Below the pieces are notes generated by a model. It was not told the origin of the DNA and did not search any database. It saw only the letters and a list, made by a program, of their open reading frames with translations. From assembly GCF_024171565.1 (NCBI RefSeq), contig NZ_JALJZZ010000001.1, positions 248,001 through 312,000 on the forward strand: a stretch of 64,000 nt of DNA, read 5' to 3'. The translations under genes were made by a program, and so were the position numbers. Of this stretch, positions 1-8,997 are shown piece by piece. Source of the DNA: Okibacterium sp. HSC-33S16 (GTDB lineage Bacteria; Actinomycetota; Actinomycetes; Actinomycetales; Microbacteriaceae). Numbering within the stretch: position 1 is the first letter of the stretch; each line of letters starts with the position of its first letter.

Positions 1-1218
1 AAGCGTTGCGCCAGCGAAGGCGATAGGCCCGGTGGCCGGGGGTTCTTCCGCTGGCTGCGGCTTAGTGACGGTTTTCGACGGCGTCTTGTCAGCCTCGACA
101 GGCGGAAGAGGGGCGGTCGGAGGATTGTCAACGACGGCTCGCACGACCCGGTCGGGCGCGGATGCGCTGGCATCCAGCGCGGCGTCACGGGCGATGGGGG
201 AGAGGTCAACGGGCGCCATGACCATCGGCTTGGTCTCATCGAGTCGGGCGAGCTCGAGAAGGTCCTCGACGAGGCCGCCCATTCGGATCGCTTCTTTCTC
301 GATGCGGTCCATCGCTTTGGCGACGTCTTCTGGCGTCTGCAGCGCGCCCATCCGGTACAGCTCCGCATAACCCCGAACGCTGACGAGCGGAGTACGAAGC
401 TCGTGGCTGGCATCACCGACGAAGCGGCGCATCTGTTCGATGGTGCGTGCGCGGTCGGCGAAGGCCCGGTCAATGCGGGCAAGCATGGTGTTGAGGGACC
501 GATTGAGTCGGCCGACCTCGGTATTGGGCGTTGATCCGGCCAGTCGTTGGCTGAAGTCGCCATCAGCGATGGCGGATGCGGTGCGTTCCACTTCGCGCAA
601 CGGGTGGAATGCGCTCATCACCAGCACCCGGGTGAGCAGCGCGCCCAGGATGATGACGCCGAGACCGAAGCCGAAGAATATCGTGAAGAGGGTGGCGATG
701 ATGGTGTCGGTCTCTCGCATTGAGACGGCAACGAGGATGACACCCATCTCACCCTGATGGTTCCACTGGTAGGGGACGATGACCGCGTGGAACAGCTCTT
801 TTTTGTCGGCGGTGTGAAGCTCGAAGACCTTCTCGCCCTGGAACAGCGCCTCAGAGAGCGTGACCGTCGAGGGCACGATCGGCAGATCGCTCTTGTCACG
901 GTTCTGCCAGGTCGCCGCTCGCAACTTGCCATCGGCGTCGTAGACGGCCGTGAAGTAGTCAGAGGAGACGGCTTCCTGCACCAATTCGCCGGCGTCATCG
1001 TCATCCTCGCCGTCGAGGTCCAGGAAGCCCGGAGGTGTTGGGGCCTGCGCGGCAGCCACAAGGTCGGCGTTGACTTTGCCCTCAAGGGCGGGCCGGAGCA
1101 TGGTCATGGTGCCGACGCCGGCAACAATAAGTCCGAAGGCAAGCACGAGTACCGTGACGCTGGTGATCTTCGTCCGAAGTGAAATCGCGTTCCACCACTC
1201 GGCTACTGAATCGTGCAT
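1..1218 (-). CDS. sensor histidine kinase, OmpR-type two-component system (3' end outside window)
   Basis: The reading frame is open from an ATG at 1218 down to base 1 (406 codons), so the catalytic end is cut off by the window. In order: a short cytoplasmic start, a transmembrane segment near residues 18-40, an extracytoplasmic sensor region with an acidic stretch, a second transmembrane segment near 170-195, a HAMP linker and a DHp domain with H-box SHELRTPL. After the DHp helices comes a Pro/Lys/Ala-rich, probably disordered stretch of about 35 residues (near 360-400) before the ATPase domain. It starts 12 bp after the response regulator gene, so the two form one operon. The pair should be a membrane sensor with its DNA-binding regulator; the signal is unknown. 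It resembles TcrY/TrcS-like kinases but I cannot name the ortholog. Confidence 0.9.
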   Translation of the reverse strand, partial: MHDSVAEWWNAISLRTKITSVTVLVLAFGLIVAGVGTMTMLRPALEGKVNADLVAAAQAPTPPGFLDLDGEDDDDAGELVQEAVSSDYFTAVYDADGKLRAATWQNRDKSDLPIVPSTVTLSEALFQGEKVFELHTADKKELFHAVIVPYQWNHQGEMGVILVAVSMRETDTIIATLFTIFFGFGLGVIILGALLTRVLVMSAFHPLREVERTASAIADGDFSQRLAGSTPNTEVGRLNRSLNTMLARIDRAFADRARTIEQMRRFVGDASHELRTPLVSVRGYAELYRMGALQTPEDVAKAMDRIEKEAIRMGGLVEDLLELARLDETKPMVMAPVDLSPIARDAALDASASAPDRVVRAVVDNPPTAPLPPVEADKTPSKTVTKPQPAEEPPATGPIAFAGATL

Positions 1219-1230
1219 TACACCGTTCGT

Positions 1231-1920
1231 TTACGCCTTCGCTGTTTTCAGCATGTAGCCGAACCCGCGCTTGGTCTGGATGAGAGGTTCTGTCGAGAAC
1301 TGGTCGAGCTTCCTCCGGAGGTAGGAAATGTAGCTCTCGACGATGCCAGCATCCCCGTTGAAGTCGTACTCCCAGACGTGGTCAAGAATCTGCGCCTTGC
1401 TTAGCACCCGGTTGGGGTTGAGCATGAGGTAACGCAGCAGCTTGAATTCAGTCGGGCTGAGTTCGATTGGTGTTTCTCCGACGAGTACCTCATGAGTGTC
1501 TTGGTCCATGGTGAGTTCGCCGGCGCGGATGACAGCATCCTCATCAGCATGCATTGTGCGCCTGAGGATTGCCTTAATGCGGGCGACGATCTCGTCGAGA
1601 CTGAACGGTTTGGTGACGTAATCGTCGCCGCCAACCGTAAGGCCCATGATCTTGTCTTCGGTGTCATCCTTTGCGGTGAGGAACAGGATGGGCGCGGTGT
1701 ATCCGGCTGAACGGAGACGCTTCGTCACGCCGAAGCCGTTCATGTCGGGAAGCATGACGTCAAGAATGATCAGGTCAGGCTCTTCTTCGAGAACAGCGGA
1801 GATGGCCTGGGCTCCGTTTCCGACGGCTCGCACGGCGAAGCCAGCGAAGCGGAGGCTCGTTGTGAGCAGATCGCGGATGTTCGGTTCGTCATCGACAATG
1901 AGAATGCGTGGTCCAGTCAT
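1231..1920 (-). CDS. OmpR/PhoB-family response regulator
   Basis: This 229-residue protein has an N-terminal receiver domain (RILIVDDEPNIRDLL, phospho-acceptor in ILDVMLPDMNG, conserved Thr in LFLTAKD, conserved Lys in VTKPF) and a C-terminal winged helix ending in the Trans_Reg_C pattern (VVESYISYLRRKLD-like, then RGFGYML). I place the start at the ATG at 1920, directly before TGPRILIVDDE; an open frame extends upstream to 2007 but that part has no receiver similarity. It precedes the histidine kinase on the same strand and should be its phosphorylation partner. It is divergent from the flavoprotein gene at 2045. Confidence 0.93.
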   Translation of the reverse strand: MTGPRILIVDDEPNIRDLLTTSLRFAGFAVRAVGNGAQAISAVLEEEPDLIILDVMLPDMNGFGVTKRLRSAGYTAPILFLTAKDDTEDKIMGLTVGGDDYVTKPFSLDEIVARIKAILRRTMHADEDAVIRAGELTMDQDTHEVLVGETPIELSPTEFKLLRYLMLNPNRVLSKAQILDHVWEYDFNGDAGIVESYISYLRRKLDQFSTEPLIQTKRGFGYMLKTAKA

Positions 1921-2044
1921 GGCTTCAGTATCTGCGTGTTGCCTGAAATGTTCCTGAACGTAGCCAGTATGGGACTTAGCTCCGGGCGCTAGACGCATAT
2001 CTCGCACAAGCCTATGGTCGGCTTACTTCGAGAAGGAGGGACCG

Positions 2045-3298
2045 ATGTCCTCACTGAATTCTCCCCACGCCGACCTCTCCGGAGGAATCGTCATTGTCGG
2101 CGCGGGGCTGGCTGGAGCCACGACCGCGGAGGCGCTACGCTCCGAAGGCTTTGAGGGCGACCTGCATCTGGTCGGCGCAGAGATGCATCGTCCGTATAAC
2201 CGGCCGCCGCTCTCCAAGGAAGTCCTCACCGGTGCGGCGGCTCCCGACAGCGCTTTTGTCCATGACTTCCAGTGGTACCTGGACAACGATGTGGAGCTTC
2301 TGACCGGCGACGCCGCGGTGGCGCTCGATCTGCCCGGTCGAAGGGTGAGACTGAGCTCGGGCCGCGTTCTTCCGTACCGGCGGTTGGCACTGGCGACCGG
2401 TGCCTCTCCGCGAAAGCTTGACGTCCCTGGCGCGCATCTCGCCGGCATTCGATATCTGCGCACCGTCGACGACTCGGCGGTGCTTCGTGCTGATCTTGAG
2501 TCAGGGGCAAAGCACGTCGTGGTGGTCGGCTCCGGGTGGATCGGTCTGGAGGTCGCGGCAGCAGCGAGGAGCTACGGCAATCAGGTGACGGTCGTCGCGC
2601 CCGGAACTATCCCGTTGGCATCCGCGCTCGGTGCCGAAATGGGAGCGTTCTTCCGAGAACTGCATCGCCAGCACGACGTCCGGTTCCGCATGCGTACGAG
2701 GGTGACCGGATTCGTGGGATCCGATGGCGAAGTGCGCGGGGTGATGACGGATGCCGGTCACACCATCGGAGCCGACCTCGTCGTCGTGGGCATCGGCGCT
2801 GTTCCCAATGTCGCATTGGCGCGTGAGGCAGGGCTCGATGTCCACGGTGGCGTGTCGGTCGATGCAGCGCTCCGCACAGAGGATCCGGCGGTGTTTGCGG
2901 TCGGGGACGTAGCCGACGCCTGGCATCCGACCTTGGGGCACCGACTTCGAAGCGAACATTGGGCGAATGCTATCGATCAAGGGAAGGCTGTGGCTCGCTC
3001 CATCCTGGGCCAGAGGGTTTCATACGACGTCGTCCCCTACTTCTTCACCGATCAATATGACGTCGGGATGGAATATGCCGGCTTCTTCTCGCTCAGTTCG
3101 GGAGCGGACGTTGTGTACCGCGGCGATGTGGAGTCTGGCGAGTTCGTCGCTTTCTGGCAGCAGTCGGGCCGCGTTGTGGCGGGGATGAATGTCAACGTGT
3201 GGGGTGTGAACGACGCCATTAAGCAACTGGTGAGTTCCGCGCGAGTTGTGAAGGCTTCGCGTCTCGCCGATCCGAGCGTGCCCATCGGTGAACTCTGA
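2045..3298 (+). CDS. FAD-dependent NAD(P)H oxidoreductase, ferredoxin/rubredoxin reductase type
   Basis: This 417-residue flavoprotein has an FAD-binding Rossmann motif GAGLAG at residues 19-24, a second dinucleotide fold for NAD(P)H (VVVVGSGWIGLEVA near 160-173), a C-terminal FAD contact (FAVGDVADAW near 285) and the small reductase C-terminal domain. This is the architecture of reductases that pass electrons from NAD(P)H to a ferredoxin of a dioxygenase or P450. No ferredoxin or oxygenase gene is adjacent, so the partner is unknown. A strong ribosome binding site (AGAAGGAGG) lies just before the ATG at 2045. Confidence 0.88.
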   Translation: MSSLNSPHADLSGGIVIVGAGLAGATTAEALRSEGFEGDLHLVGAEMHRPYNRPPLSKEVLTGAAAPDSAFVHDFQWYLDNDVELLTGDAAVALDLPGRRVRLSSGRVLPYRRLALATGASPRKLDVPGAHLAGIRYLRTVDDSAVLRADLESGAKHVVVVGSGWIGLEVAAAARSYGNQVTVVAPGTIPLASALGAEMGAFFRELHRQHDVRFRMRTRVTGFVGSDGEVRGVMTDAGHTIGADLVVVGIGAVPNVALAREAGLDVHGGVSVDAALRTEDPAVFAVGDVADAWHPTLGHRLRSEHWANAIDQGKAVARSILGQRVSYDVVPYFFTDQYDVGMEYAGFFSLSSGADVVYRGDVESGEFVAFWQQSGRVVAGMNVNVWGVNDAIKQLVSSARVVKASRLADPSVPIGEL

Positions 3299-3313
3299 TG
3301 CGGGTGCGGCACG

Positions 3314-4246
3314 ATGGGTGTCATGACTGCATCCCGGCCGACCGCCTCTTTTGGATCGCCCCCGCTCATCGCACCGATCCGCACCATCGGATCGCAGAGC
3401 TTTGACTTTTCACAGCGAGTCGCAGTCATGGCGGTAGTGAATCGCACGCCCGATTCCTTCTATGACCGCGGGAGTACGTTCGCCTTTGACGCGGCCGTTG
3501 CCGCTGCGTTGGCCGCCGTGGCAGATGGCGCGGACATTATCGACATCGGCGGCGCTCCCTTCGCCCCAGGGCCGGAGCTTGCCGTCGCCGACGAGGTAAA
3601 CCGGGTGATCCCGGTGATTGAGGCCATTCGAGAATCAAGCGATGTCGTGATCTCGGTCGACACGTTCCAGCCCGAGGTCGCGAGGCGCAGTATTGAGGCC
3701 GGAGCCGACGTCGTCAACGACACCACTGGGCTACGAAATCCCGACATGGCGGCAGTGATCGCGGACAGTAAGGCCCACGTCGTCATCACTCACAGCCTCG
3801 CTGAACCCCGAACGGTGTACGGGAGGCCGACCTACGGCGACGTCGTGGCGGAGGTCGCCGACTTTTTAGGACGGCAGGTGAATCTCGCCCTTGCCTCGGG
3901 AATCCCCGAAAACCGCATCATTGTCGACCCGGGGCACGATCTTAACAAGAACACGTTGCACTCACTGGAGTTGACTCGCCGATTCTCGGAGATAGCCGCC
4001 CTCGGCTATCCGGCGCTCGCCGCGGTGTCCAATAAGGACTTCGTCGGTGAGACCCTGGACCGCGACCGTGGTGATCGCGTTGCCGGGTCGCTTGCTGCCG
4101 CTGTGGTCGCAATCACCAACGGGGCACGGATCCTTCGAATGCATAACGTTCGTGAGTCGGTCGATGCTGCCCGGATGACTGAAGCCATACTCGGTTTCCG
4201 CGAGCCCGCCTATCTGCGTCACAACATGGGCGACCGTAATGAGTAA
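3314..4246 (+). CDS. dihydropteroate synthase-like protein (FolP2 type)
   Basis: This 310-residue TIM-barrel protein starts its core with VMAVVNRTPDSFYDRGSTF, followed by DIIDIGGAPFAPGPE, SVDTFQPEVAR, VVNDTTG and IIVDPGHDLNKN, the order of strands and loops of pterin-binding enzymes. The RTPDSF signature and GG in the DIGG loop look more like the mycobacterial paralog FolP2 than the sulfonamide target FolP1, so dihydropteroate synthase activity should not be assumed. The start could be 3314 or the ATG at 3323. The stop overlaps the following gene by 8 bp, which suggests translational coupling with a RibD_C/DHFR-like reductase. Confidence 0.85.
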   Translation: MGVMTASRPTASFGSPPLIAPIRTIGSQSFDFSQRVAVMAVVNRTPDSFYDRGSTFAFDAAVAAALAAVADGADIIDIGGAPFAPGPELAVADEVNRVIPVIEAIRESSDVVISVDTFQPEVARRSIEAGADVVNDTTGLRNPDMAAVIADSKAHVVITHSLAEPRTVYGRPTYGDVVAEVADFLGRQVNLALASGIPENRIIVDPGHDLNKNTLHSLELTRRFSEIAALGYPALAAVSNKDFVGETLDRDRGDRVAGSLAAAVVAITNGARILRMHNVRESVDAARMTEAILGFREPAYLRHNMGDRNE

Positions 4247-5003
4247 ACCTCGCATCACCCTTTTGCAGCAGTCGACCGCAGACGTCACGGACGAAGAAAT
4301 CCTCGACCTTTATTCGACGCCAGACCGGTCAAGCCCGTGGCTTCGGGTGAACTTCATTTCCAGTATCGACGGGGCGGCGACGGCCAACGGGTTGAGCGGC
4401 GATTTAGGGTCCCCGGCCGATCGCCGGGTCTTCGACTTGCTGCGTCGGTTGTCCGACGTCATCGTGGTGGGCGCTGGCACTGTTCGTGCGGAGGGCTACG
4501 GACCGATGCGGCTCGACGACGCGTCGGTCGAGTGGAGGATGCAGCACGGTTTGCCGCCGCACCCCGTGTTCGCGATTGTGTCGTCATCGCTCAATCTGGA
4601 TCCGGAATCAGCGATCTTCACGGGCGCACCTATTCGTCCCATCGTGGTCACGGTAGACGAGGTGTCGGAACGTCGGCGCGAGCGTTTTTCCGAAGTGGCC
4701 GACGTCCTTGTCGCGGGACGGTCGTCCGTCGACACGGTGCTCATGCGACAGTCGTTATGCCGACGTGGGTTGACGCAAATGCACTGTGAGGGCGGACCGA
4801 GCTTCTTCGCTGACCTCATCCGTGAAGACACGGTCGATGAGCTTTGTTTGACCGTGAGGTCAGTGTTGGAGGGGCCGGGCGCGCCGCGCATCGTGGCGGG
4901 AGCGCCAGTCGAGCTTCGGCGTGACTTCGACGTCGTCCACGCGCTGAACGCGGACGACGCTCTGCTCCTGCGGTACGTCCGTAAGGCGGCCGCCAAGGTT
5001 TAA
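4239..5003 (+). CDS. pyrimidine/pteridine reductase-family protein (RibD C-terminal domain)
   Basis: This 254-residue protein matches the RibD_C / dihydrofolate reductase-like fold: SSIDGAATANGLSGDLGSPAD near the N terminus, VIVVGAGTVRAEGYGP (NADPH loop), then HCEGGPSFFADLI and the C-terminal LTVRSVLEGPGAPRIVAG. There is no deaminase domain, so it is a stand-alone reductase. Its ATGAGTAA start overlaps the stop of the FolP-like gene. From memory, the mycobacterial homolog Rv2671 can reduce dihydrofolate when overexpressed; with a FolP-like partner a pterin substrate is a reasonable inference, but riboflavin-type reduction remains possible. It converges with the XPB gene with a 4-bp overlap. 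Confidence 0.85.
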   Translation: MSKPRITLLQQSTADVTDEEILDLYSTPDRSSPWLRVNFISSIDGAATANGLSGDLGSPADRRVFDLLRRLSDVIVVGAGTVRAEGYGPMRLDDASVEWRMQHGLPPHPVFAIVSSSLNLDPESAIFTGAPIRPIVVTVDEVSERRRERFSEVADVLVAGRSSVDTVLMRQSLCRRGLTQMHCEGGPSFFADLIREDTVDELCLTVRSVLEGPGAPRIVAGAPVELRRDFDVVHALNADDALLLRYVRKAAAKV

Positions 5004-6640
5004 GCCGCGATGGAGTTCGCGTCGAGGATCGTGTAGCTGTAACCCTGCTCGGCGAGGAAGCGCTGACGGTTCTGCGCGAAGTCCTGATCGACGGTGTCCC
5101 GCGCGACCAGTGTGTAGAAGTTCGCGCTCAGGCCGGATTCTTTCGGCCGGAGCAGGCGGCCGAGGCGTTGTGCCTCTTCCTGACGTGATCCGAACGATCC
5201 GGAGACCTGAATCGCTACTGTGGCTTCAGGAAGGTCGACGGAAAAGTTTGCAACCTTGGAGACGACCAGGACGGTGATCTCGCCCTGGCGGAAGGCCTGG
5301 AACAAGCGCTCTCGCTCGTCGACCGGTGTTGAGCCGGTGAGCTTAGGCGCGTCGAGCTCCTCCGCGAGTTCGTCGATCTGGTCGAGGTACTGCCCGATGA
5401 CAAGGATCCGTTCGCCCTTGTGCCGGGCAACCAGGTCACGCACGACGTCGAGCTTTGCCGGCGCCGTGGCGGCCAGCCGATAGCGCTCGTCATCGGCCGC
5501 AGCAGCATAGGTCAGCCGTTCCGACTGCGGCAGGTCAATGCGCACCTCGTAACAGGTGGCGGGGGAGATGTACCCCTGGGCTTCGATCTCCTTCCATGGG
5601 GCGTCGAATCGCTTCGGTCCGATCAGGCTGAAGACATCGCCTTCGCGACCGTCTTCTCGTACGAGTGTCGCGGTCAATCCCAGTCGACGCCGGGCCTGCA
5701 ACTCGGCCGTCAGCTTGAAGACCGGTGCGGGGAGGAGATGAACTTCGTCGTAAACGACCAGTCCCCAGTCCATGGCGTCGAGCAGCGCAAGGTGGGCGTA
5801 CTCACCCTTCCGCTTGGCCGTCAGGATCTGGTAGGTGGCAATAGTGACAGGTTTGACTTCTTTGACTTGGCCGGAATACTCACCGATCTCCTCTTCGGTG
5901 AGGCTCGTACGGCGCAGCAGCTCGTCCCGCCACTGCCGCGCGGACACAGTATTGGTGACCAGAATCAGGGTGTTTGTTTTCGCGGTGGCCATCGCGCCCG
6001 CTCCGACGAGCGTCTTTCCAGCGCCACAAGGGAGGACAACGACGCCCGAGCCGCCTTCGAAGAAGTTGTCGATGGCCTTCTGCTGGTACCCGCGCAGGTG
6101 CCAATCCTCGAGCGTCAGATCAATCTGGTGCGGTGTTCCCGGCGTGTATCCGGCAAGGTCTTCCGCGGGCCAGCCCAGCTTCACGAGTTCCTGCTTGAGC
6201 TGCCCGCGGGCCCACGTGTCGACGAGATAGGTGTCGGGAGTGGGGTGGCCGATGAGAAGCGGCGCGATCTTCTTCGCACCTGCGATCTCCGTCAGGACCG
6301 CTTCGTCTGTCGAGCGAAGAACGAGCTGGTTCTCGTCGTCCCGCTCGATGATAAGGCGGCCGTAGCGCGACACGGTCTCTGCGATGTCGAGGGAGACGGT
6401 GGTTGGGATGGCGAACTTCGAATACTTCTCGAGGGTGGCCAGCATGTCGTCGGAGTTGTGGCCGGCGGCGCGAGCGTTCCAGAGCCCGAGGCGAGTGATC
6501 CGGTAGGTGTGGATGTGCTCGGGGGCGCGCTCGAGCTCGGCGAAGACAGCAAGGTCATGTCGCGCGTCCTCGGCGAGGGGATGAGCGACCTCGAGCAGAA
6601 CAGTGCGGTCACTCTGGACGATCAGTGGGCCATCAGACAT
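5000..6640 (-). CDS. XPB-type DNA repair helicase
   Basis: This 546-residue SF2 helicase begins with the actinobacterial XPB N-terminal domain. Walker A is LPCGAGKT (about residue 203-210), the Walker B box is DEVH within VVYDEVHLLPAP, motif III is LTATLVREDGREGD and motif VI is EEAQRLGRLLRP. It should be an ATP-dependent 3'-5' DNA translocase/helicase acting in nucleotide excision repair or transcription-coupled processes. The next gene upstream on the same strand encodes an XPB/Ssl2-like helicase-associated protein, a pairing also found in mycobacteria (Rv0861c/Rv0862c, from memory). Confidence 0.95.
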   Translation of the reverse strand: MSDGPLIVQSDRTVLLEVAHPLAEDARHDLAVFAELERAPEHIHTYRITRLGLWNARAAGHNSDDMLATLEKYSKFAIPTTVSLDIAETVSRYGRLIIERDDENQLVLRSTDEAVLTEIAGAKKIAPLLIGHPTPDTYLVDTWARGQLKQELVKLGWPAEDLAGYTPGTPHQIDLTLEDWHLRGYQQKAIDNFFEGGSGVVVLPCGAGKTLVGAGAMATAKTNTLILVTNTVSARQWRDELLRRTSLTEEEIGEYSGQVKEVKPVTIATYQILTAKRKGEYAHLALLDAMDWGLVVYDEVHLLPAPVFKLTAELQARRRLGLTATLVREDGREGDVFSLIGPKRFDAPWKEIEAQGYISPATCYEVRIDLPQSERLTYAAAADDERYRLAATAPAKLDVVRDLVARHKGERILVIGQYLDQIDELAEELDAPKLTGSTPVDERERLFQAFRQGEITVLVVSKVANFSVDLPEATVAIQVSGSFGSRQEEAQRLGRLLRPKESGLSANFYTLVARDTVDQDFAQNRQRFLAEQGYSYTILDANSIAA

Positions 6641-6683
6641 AACTAGAAACCCTATAACCGAAGGCTGGGAACGACGTCTGTCT

Positions 6684-8537
6684 CTATTTCAATTCGAGGA
6701 TGCTTGAGAGCGGGAGCGTGCGCTCGATGTCGGCCCGTTTGTCGCGGGCTCGCAACCGGCCGCCGGATACGCCGGTGGGTTCGAGCACAAAGTCGAGTGG
6801 GCCGGCGCCGGGCACCTGCACGGTAACCGTCACCGTTTGCTTCGCGCGGATGGCCGCGTCCAACTGGCGCGCAACCCAGGCCTGCCGTGAGTCACCCGCC
6901 GACTCAGCTTCGGCTGCGCGGAGGTTCGCGAGCAGCTCGGCATGGTCGGGCTTGCTCTCGATGATGGGAACTGTGGCCATTCGCTGGCGGCGCAGGCTGA
7001 GGAGCGACCCGTCGGGATTCTCGGCCGCGACGGGGTACCGGGCATCACTGAGCGCCCAGAACACCACCTCGAACTCGAACCGGCTGACGAGTTGCAGGTG
7101 CCCGGTGCGGCGAAGCCCGATCGGGCCAAGGGCCTGATCCACCTCGAGCAGCCCGATCATCGAGCTGTCCGGCGATCGAACGTAGCTGCGCACGTCAGGA
7201 TCACTCGAAGATCCCGACGCCACCATCCCGACCCGGACGGTGCCGAATCGCGCCGCCGCCTGCGAGATGAGGTAGTGCACGGGCTGTGGAATCCCGGTGA
7301 GTGAAATGCTCTCGAGGAAGGCGAGCATGTCCTCGGCCGATCCACCGGCGGACAGGCCCCGGTTTACGCTCTCCGGCGAGAGCCGGTAACTGTACGCCTG
7401 CGCCCGGTTCTCCAGCTCGGCAAACGCCCGCAGCCGAAGGTCGAGCTCAGGGTGCAGCGGCCCGGGAGCAATGATCGAGAGGTCGTGCTGCAGGTAGACC
7501 TGCCGAACGTGGGCGGGAAAAAGGGGAGCCATCGCGCTCGCTGCTGCCGTGGCATCCCCTGTCAAGAGAAGTGAACCGGCCGTGCTCAGGACCTGTGTGG
7601 ACGGCGATGGTCCGCTCGTGATGCCGAGAAGAGCCGCATGTGCGGCCACCCGGGCAACCGCCTCGCGAATCCAGTCCCCGCCGGCGGGGTAGAGCCAGTG
7701 TGCGTAGGCGTGCAGCGCGTCACCCCAGTTGGCCCTGGCGCTGAGTACCGAACGCACCTCAAGTGGGATGGCATCGAGCCATGCGGCCGCGAGGGCCTGC
7801 CAGCGGTGGTCAGTCGTCGTGTGCAGCCACGCCTCACCGGCCGCTGTCGGGTGCCAGCCGCCGGGCTCGTGCGACGCCAGGCCGCTGCGCACCGCGAGGT
7901 CGAGGTGACTGTCGACCGCGGGCTCATCGACCTGCATGGCGTGGGCCAGGCGGCGCCGTTCGGGCAGGGCAGGGCCGCCCTTGCCCAATTCCCGGGCCGG
8001 GTGAGAGAGAAGCTCGACGATCAGCTCGGCGGTCGCCATGGTCGTCGAGAACGCCCGTTCAGCGGCGGCAGGATCACTCACTGACACGGATGCCCCTGCG
8101 CGCGCCCCAGGGACGGCCGGCGGTTCGATGGTGGCCAGTTCGGCAAGGTCCGGAAGTCCAGCCTTGGGCCAGCCGTCGAGCACAGCCGAGACCGCGATCA
8201 AAGCGGCGTAGCCGGTGGCTGACCGGGTGAGGAGTGCAAGGTCGACGGCCGCATCGGCGCGCTCGGTCACCTGCTCGGCGCTGAGCGTGCCGATGCGTTC
8301 GGCGAGTTCGGGCGCACCGCTGGGCTCGTGCGTTGCGGCGGCGAGCACGGCAAGCGTGTGCCGGTCGAGACGCTGCAGGATCGCCCGGATGCTGGTCGGA
8401 TCGAGGAGCGACTCGGCTAGGTCGAAAAAGTCCTTGACCCGGCCGCGAGCGGAGAGGGGACGTCGAGTGAGGAGGTTCTCGAGCGATGCATCGTCCCGCA
8501 AGCGAAGGCTGCCTGCGAGGGTCATAATGTCCGTCAT
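6684..8537 (-). CDS. helicase-associated domain protein (XPB/Ssl2-like)
   Basis: This 617-residue protein sits 43 bp upstream of the XPB helicase on the same strand. Its N-terminal half is alpha-helical and rich in Ala and Leu (DALENLLTRRPLS-like start, winged-helix-like repeats). A central region near 340-480 (QVYLQHDLSIIAPGPLHPELDLRLRAFAELENRAQAYSYRLSPESVNRGL) matches the helicase C-terminal-like/XPB_Ssl2 domain without a Walker motif. A small C-terminal beta domain follows. I infer a non-catalytic partner of the neighbouring XPB helicase. The biochemical role is not established to my knowledge. Confidence 0.85.
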   Translation of the reverse strand: MTDIMTLAGSLRLRDDASLENLLTRRPLSARGRVKDFFDLAESLLDPTSIRAILQRLDRHTLAVLAAATHEPSGAPELAERIGTLSAEQVTERADAAVDLALLTRSATGYAALIAVSAVLDGWPKAGLPDLAELATIEPPAVPGARAGASVSVSDPAAAERAFSTTMATAELIVELLSHPARELGKGGPALPERRRLAHAMQVDEPAVDSHLDLAVRSGLASHEPGGWHPTAAGEAWLHTTTDHRWQALAAAWLDAIPLEVRSVLSARANWGDALHAYAHWLYPAGGDWIREAVARVAAHAALLGITSGPSPSTQVLSTAGSLLLTGDATAAASAMAPLFPAHVRQVYLQHDLSIIAPGPLHPELDLRLRAFAELENRAQAYSYRLSPESVNRGLSAGGSAEDMLAFLESISLTGIPQPVHYLISQAAARFGTVRVGMVASGSSSDPDVRSYVRSPDSSMIGLLEVDQALGPIGLRRTGHLQLVSRFEFEVVFWALSDARYPVAAENPDGSLLSLRRQRMATVPIIESKPDHAELLANLRAAEAESAGDSRQAWVARQLDAAIRAKQTVTVTVQVPGAGPLDFVLEPTGVSGGRLRARDKRADIERTLPLSSILELK

Positions 8538-8551
8538 GAGCAGCCTGCGAC

Positions 8552-8830
8552 TCAGTGTTGGGTCGTCGTGCGCTTGTTTTCGCGGGACCGTCGAATCACA
8601 CTCGTGATCATCAACGTGATGAGAACCACGAAGGCGAGCGGGAGGCCAATGTACGGCACCATCACAACGACGGGCCAGATGCCGCCTGCGAAATCGCTCG
8701 ACCCCATTCCCTGCCAGGTTCCGATGATGATCGCCAGGAACGTGCCGACAGAGAGAAGAACGAGGCCGAGCAGCATAAACGCGAGAACGCGTTCGAAACG
8801 GCTCACGGGGGCTGGATTATTGACGCTCAC
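8552..8830 (-). CDS. small two-helix membrane protein
   Basis: From a GTG at 8830 this encodes 92 residues: a short cytoplasmic start, two hydrophobic helices (about residues 14-36 and 49-75) and a basic, Thr-rich tail. The open frame extends upstream to 8911, but the part before SVNNPAPVSRFERV looks non-coding. Homologs are common in Micrococcales and are often given transporter-like names without evidence. It ends 14 bp upstream of the helicase-associated gene and may be cotranscribed with it. Function unknown. Confidence 0.6.
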   Translation of the reverse strand: MSVNNPAPVSRFERVLAFMLLGLVLLSVGTFLAIIIGTWQGMGSSDFAGGIWPVVVMVPYIGLPLAFVVLITLMITSVIRRSRENKRTTTQH

Positions 8831-8997
8831 ACTGTTCAGGATATCTCTCCGAGCGAAATCCGGCAGAACTCGCTCGATGCGCGACGCTCTAAGCTTGAGG
8901 GAAGCGCGCATACTGCCCGTTTCTCGTTCGGCTCTCGCCGTAACGAGTGCACCACTCGCCGGTACGCCGGCGTCTAGTTTCCTGCGAGGTTGAGTCC

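Noticed and set aside
5420-6646. Plus-strand frame of 408 codons opposite the XPB helicase
   Set aside because: It is a long antisense frame caused by high-GC codon bias; the minus-strand product has all helicase motifs, and the plus frame has no recognisable domain.
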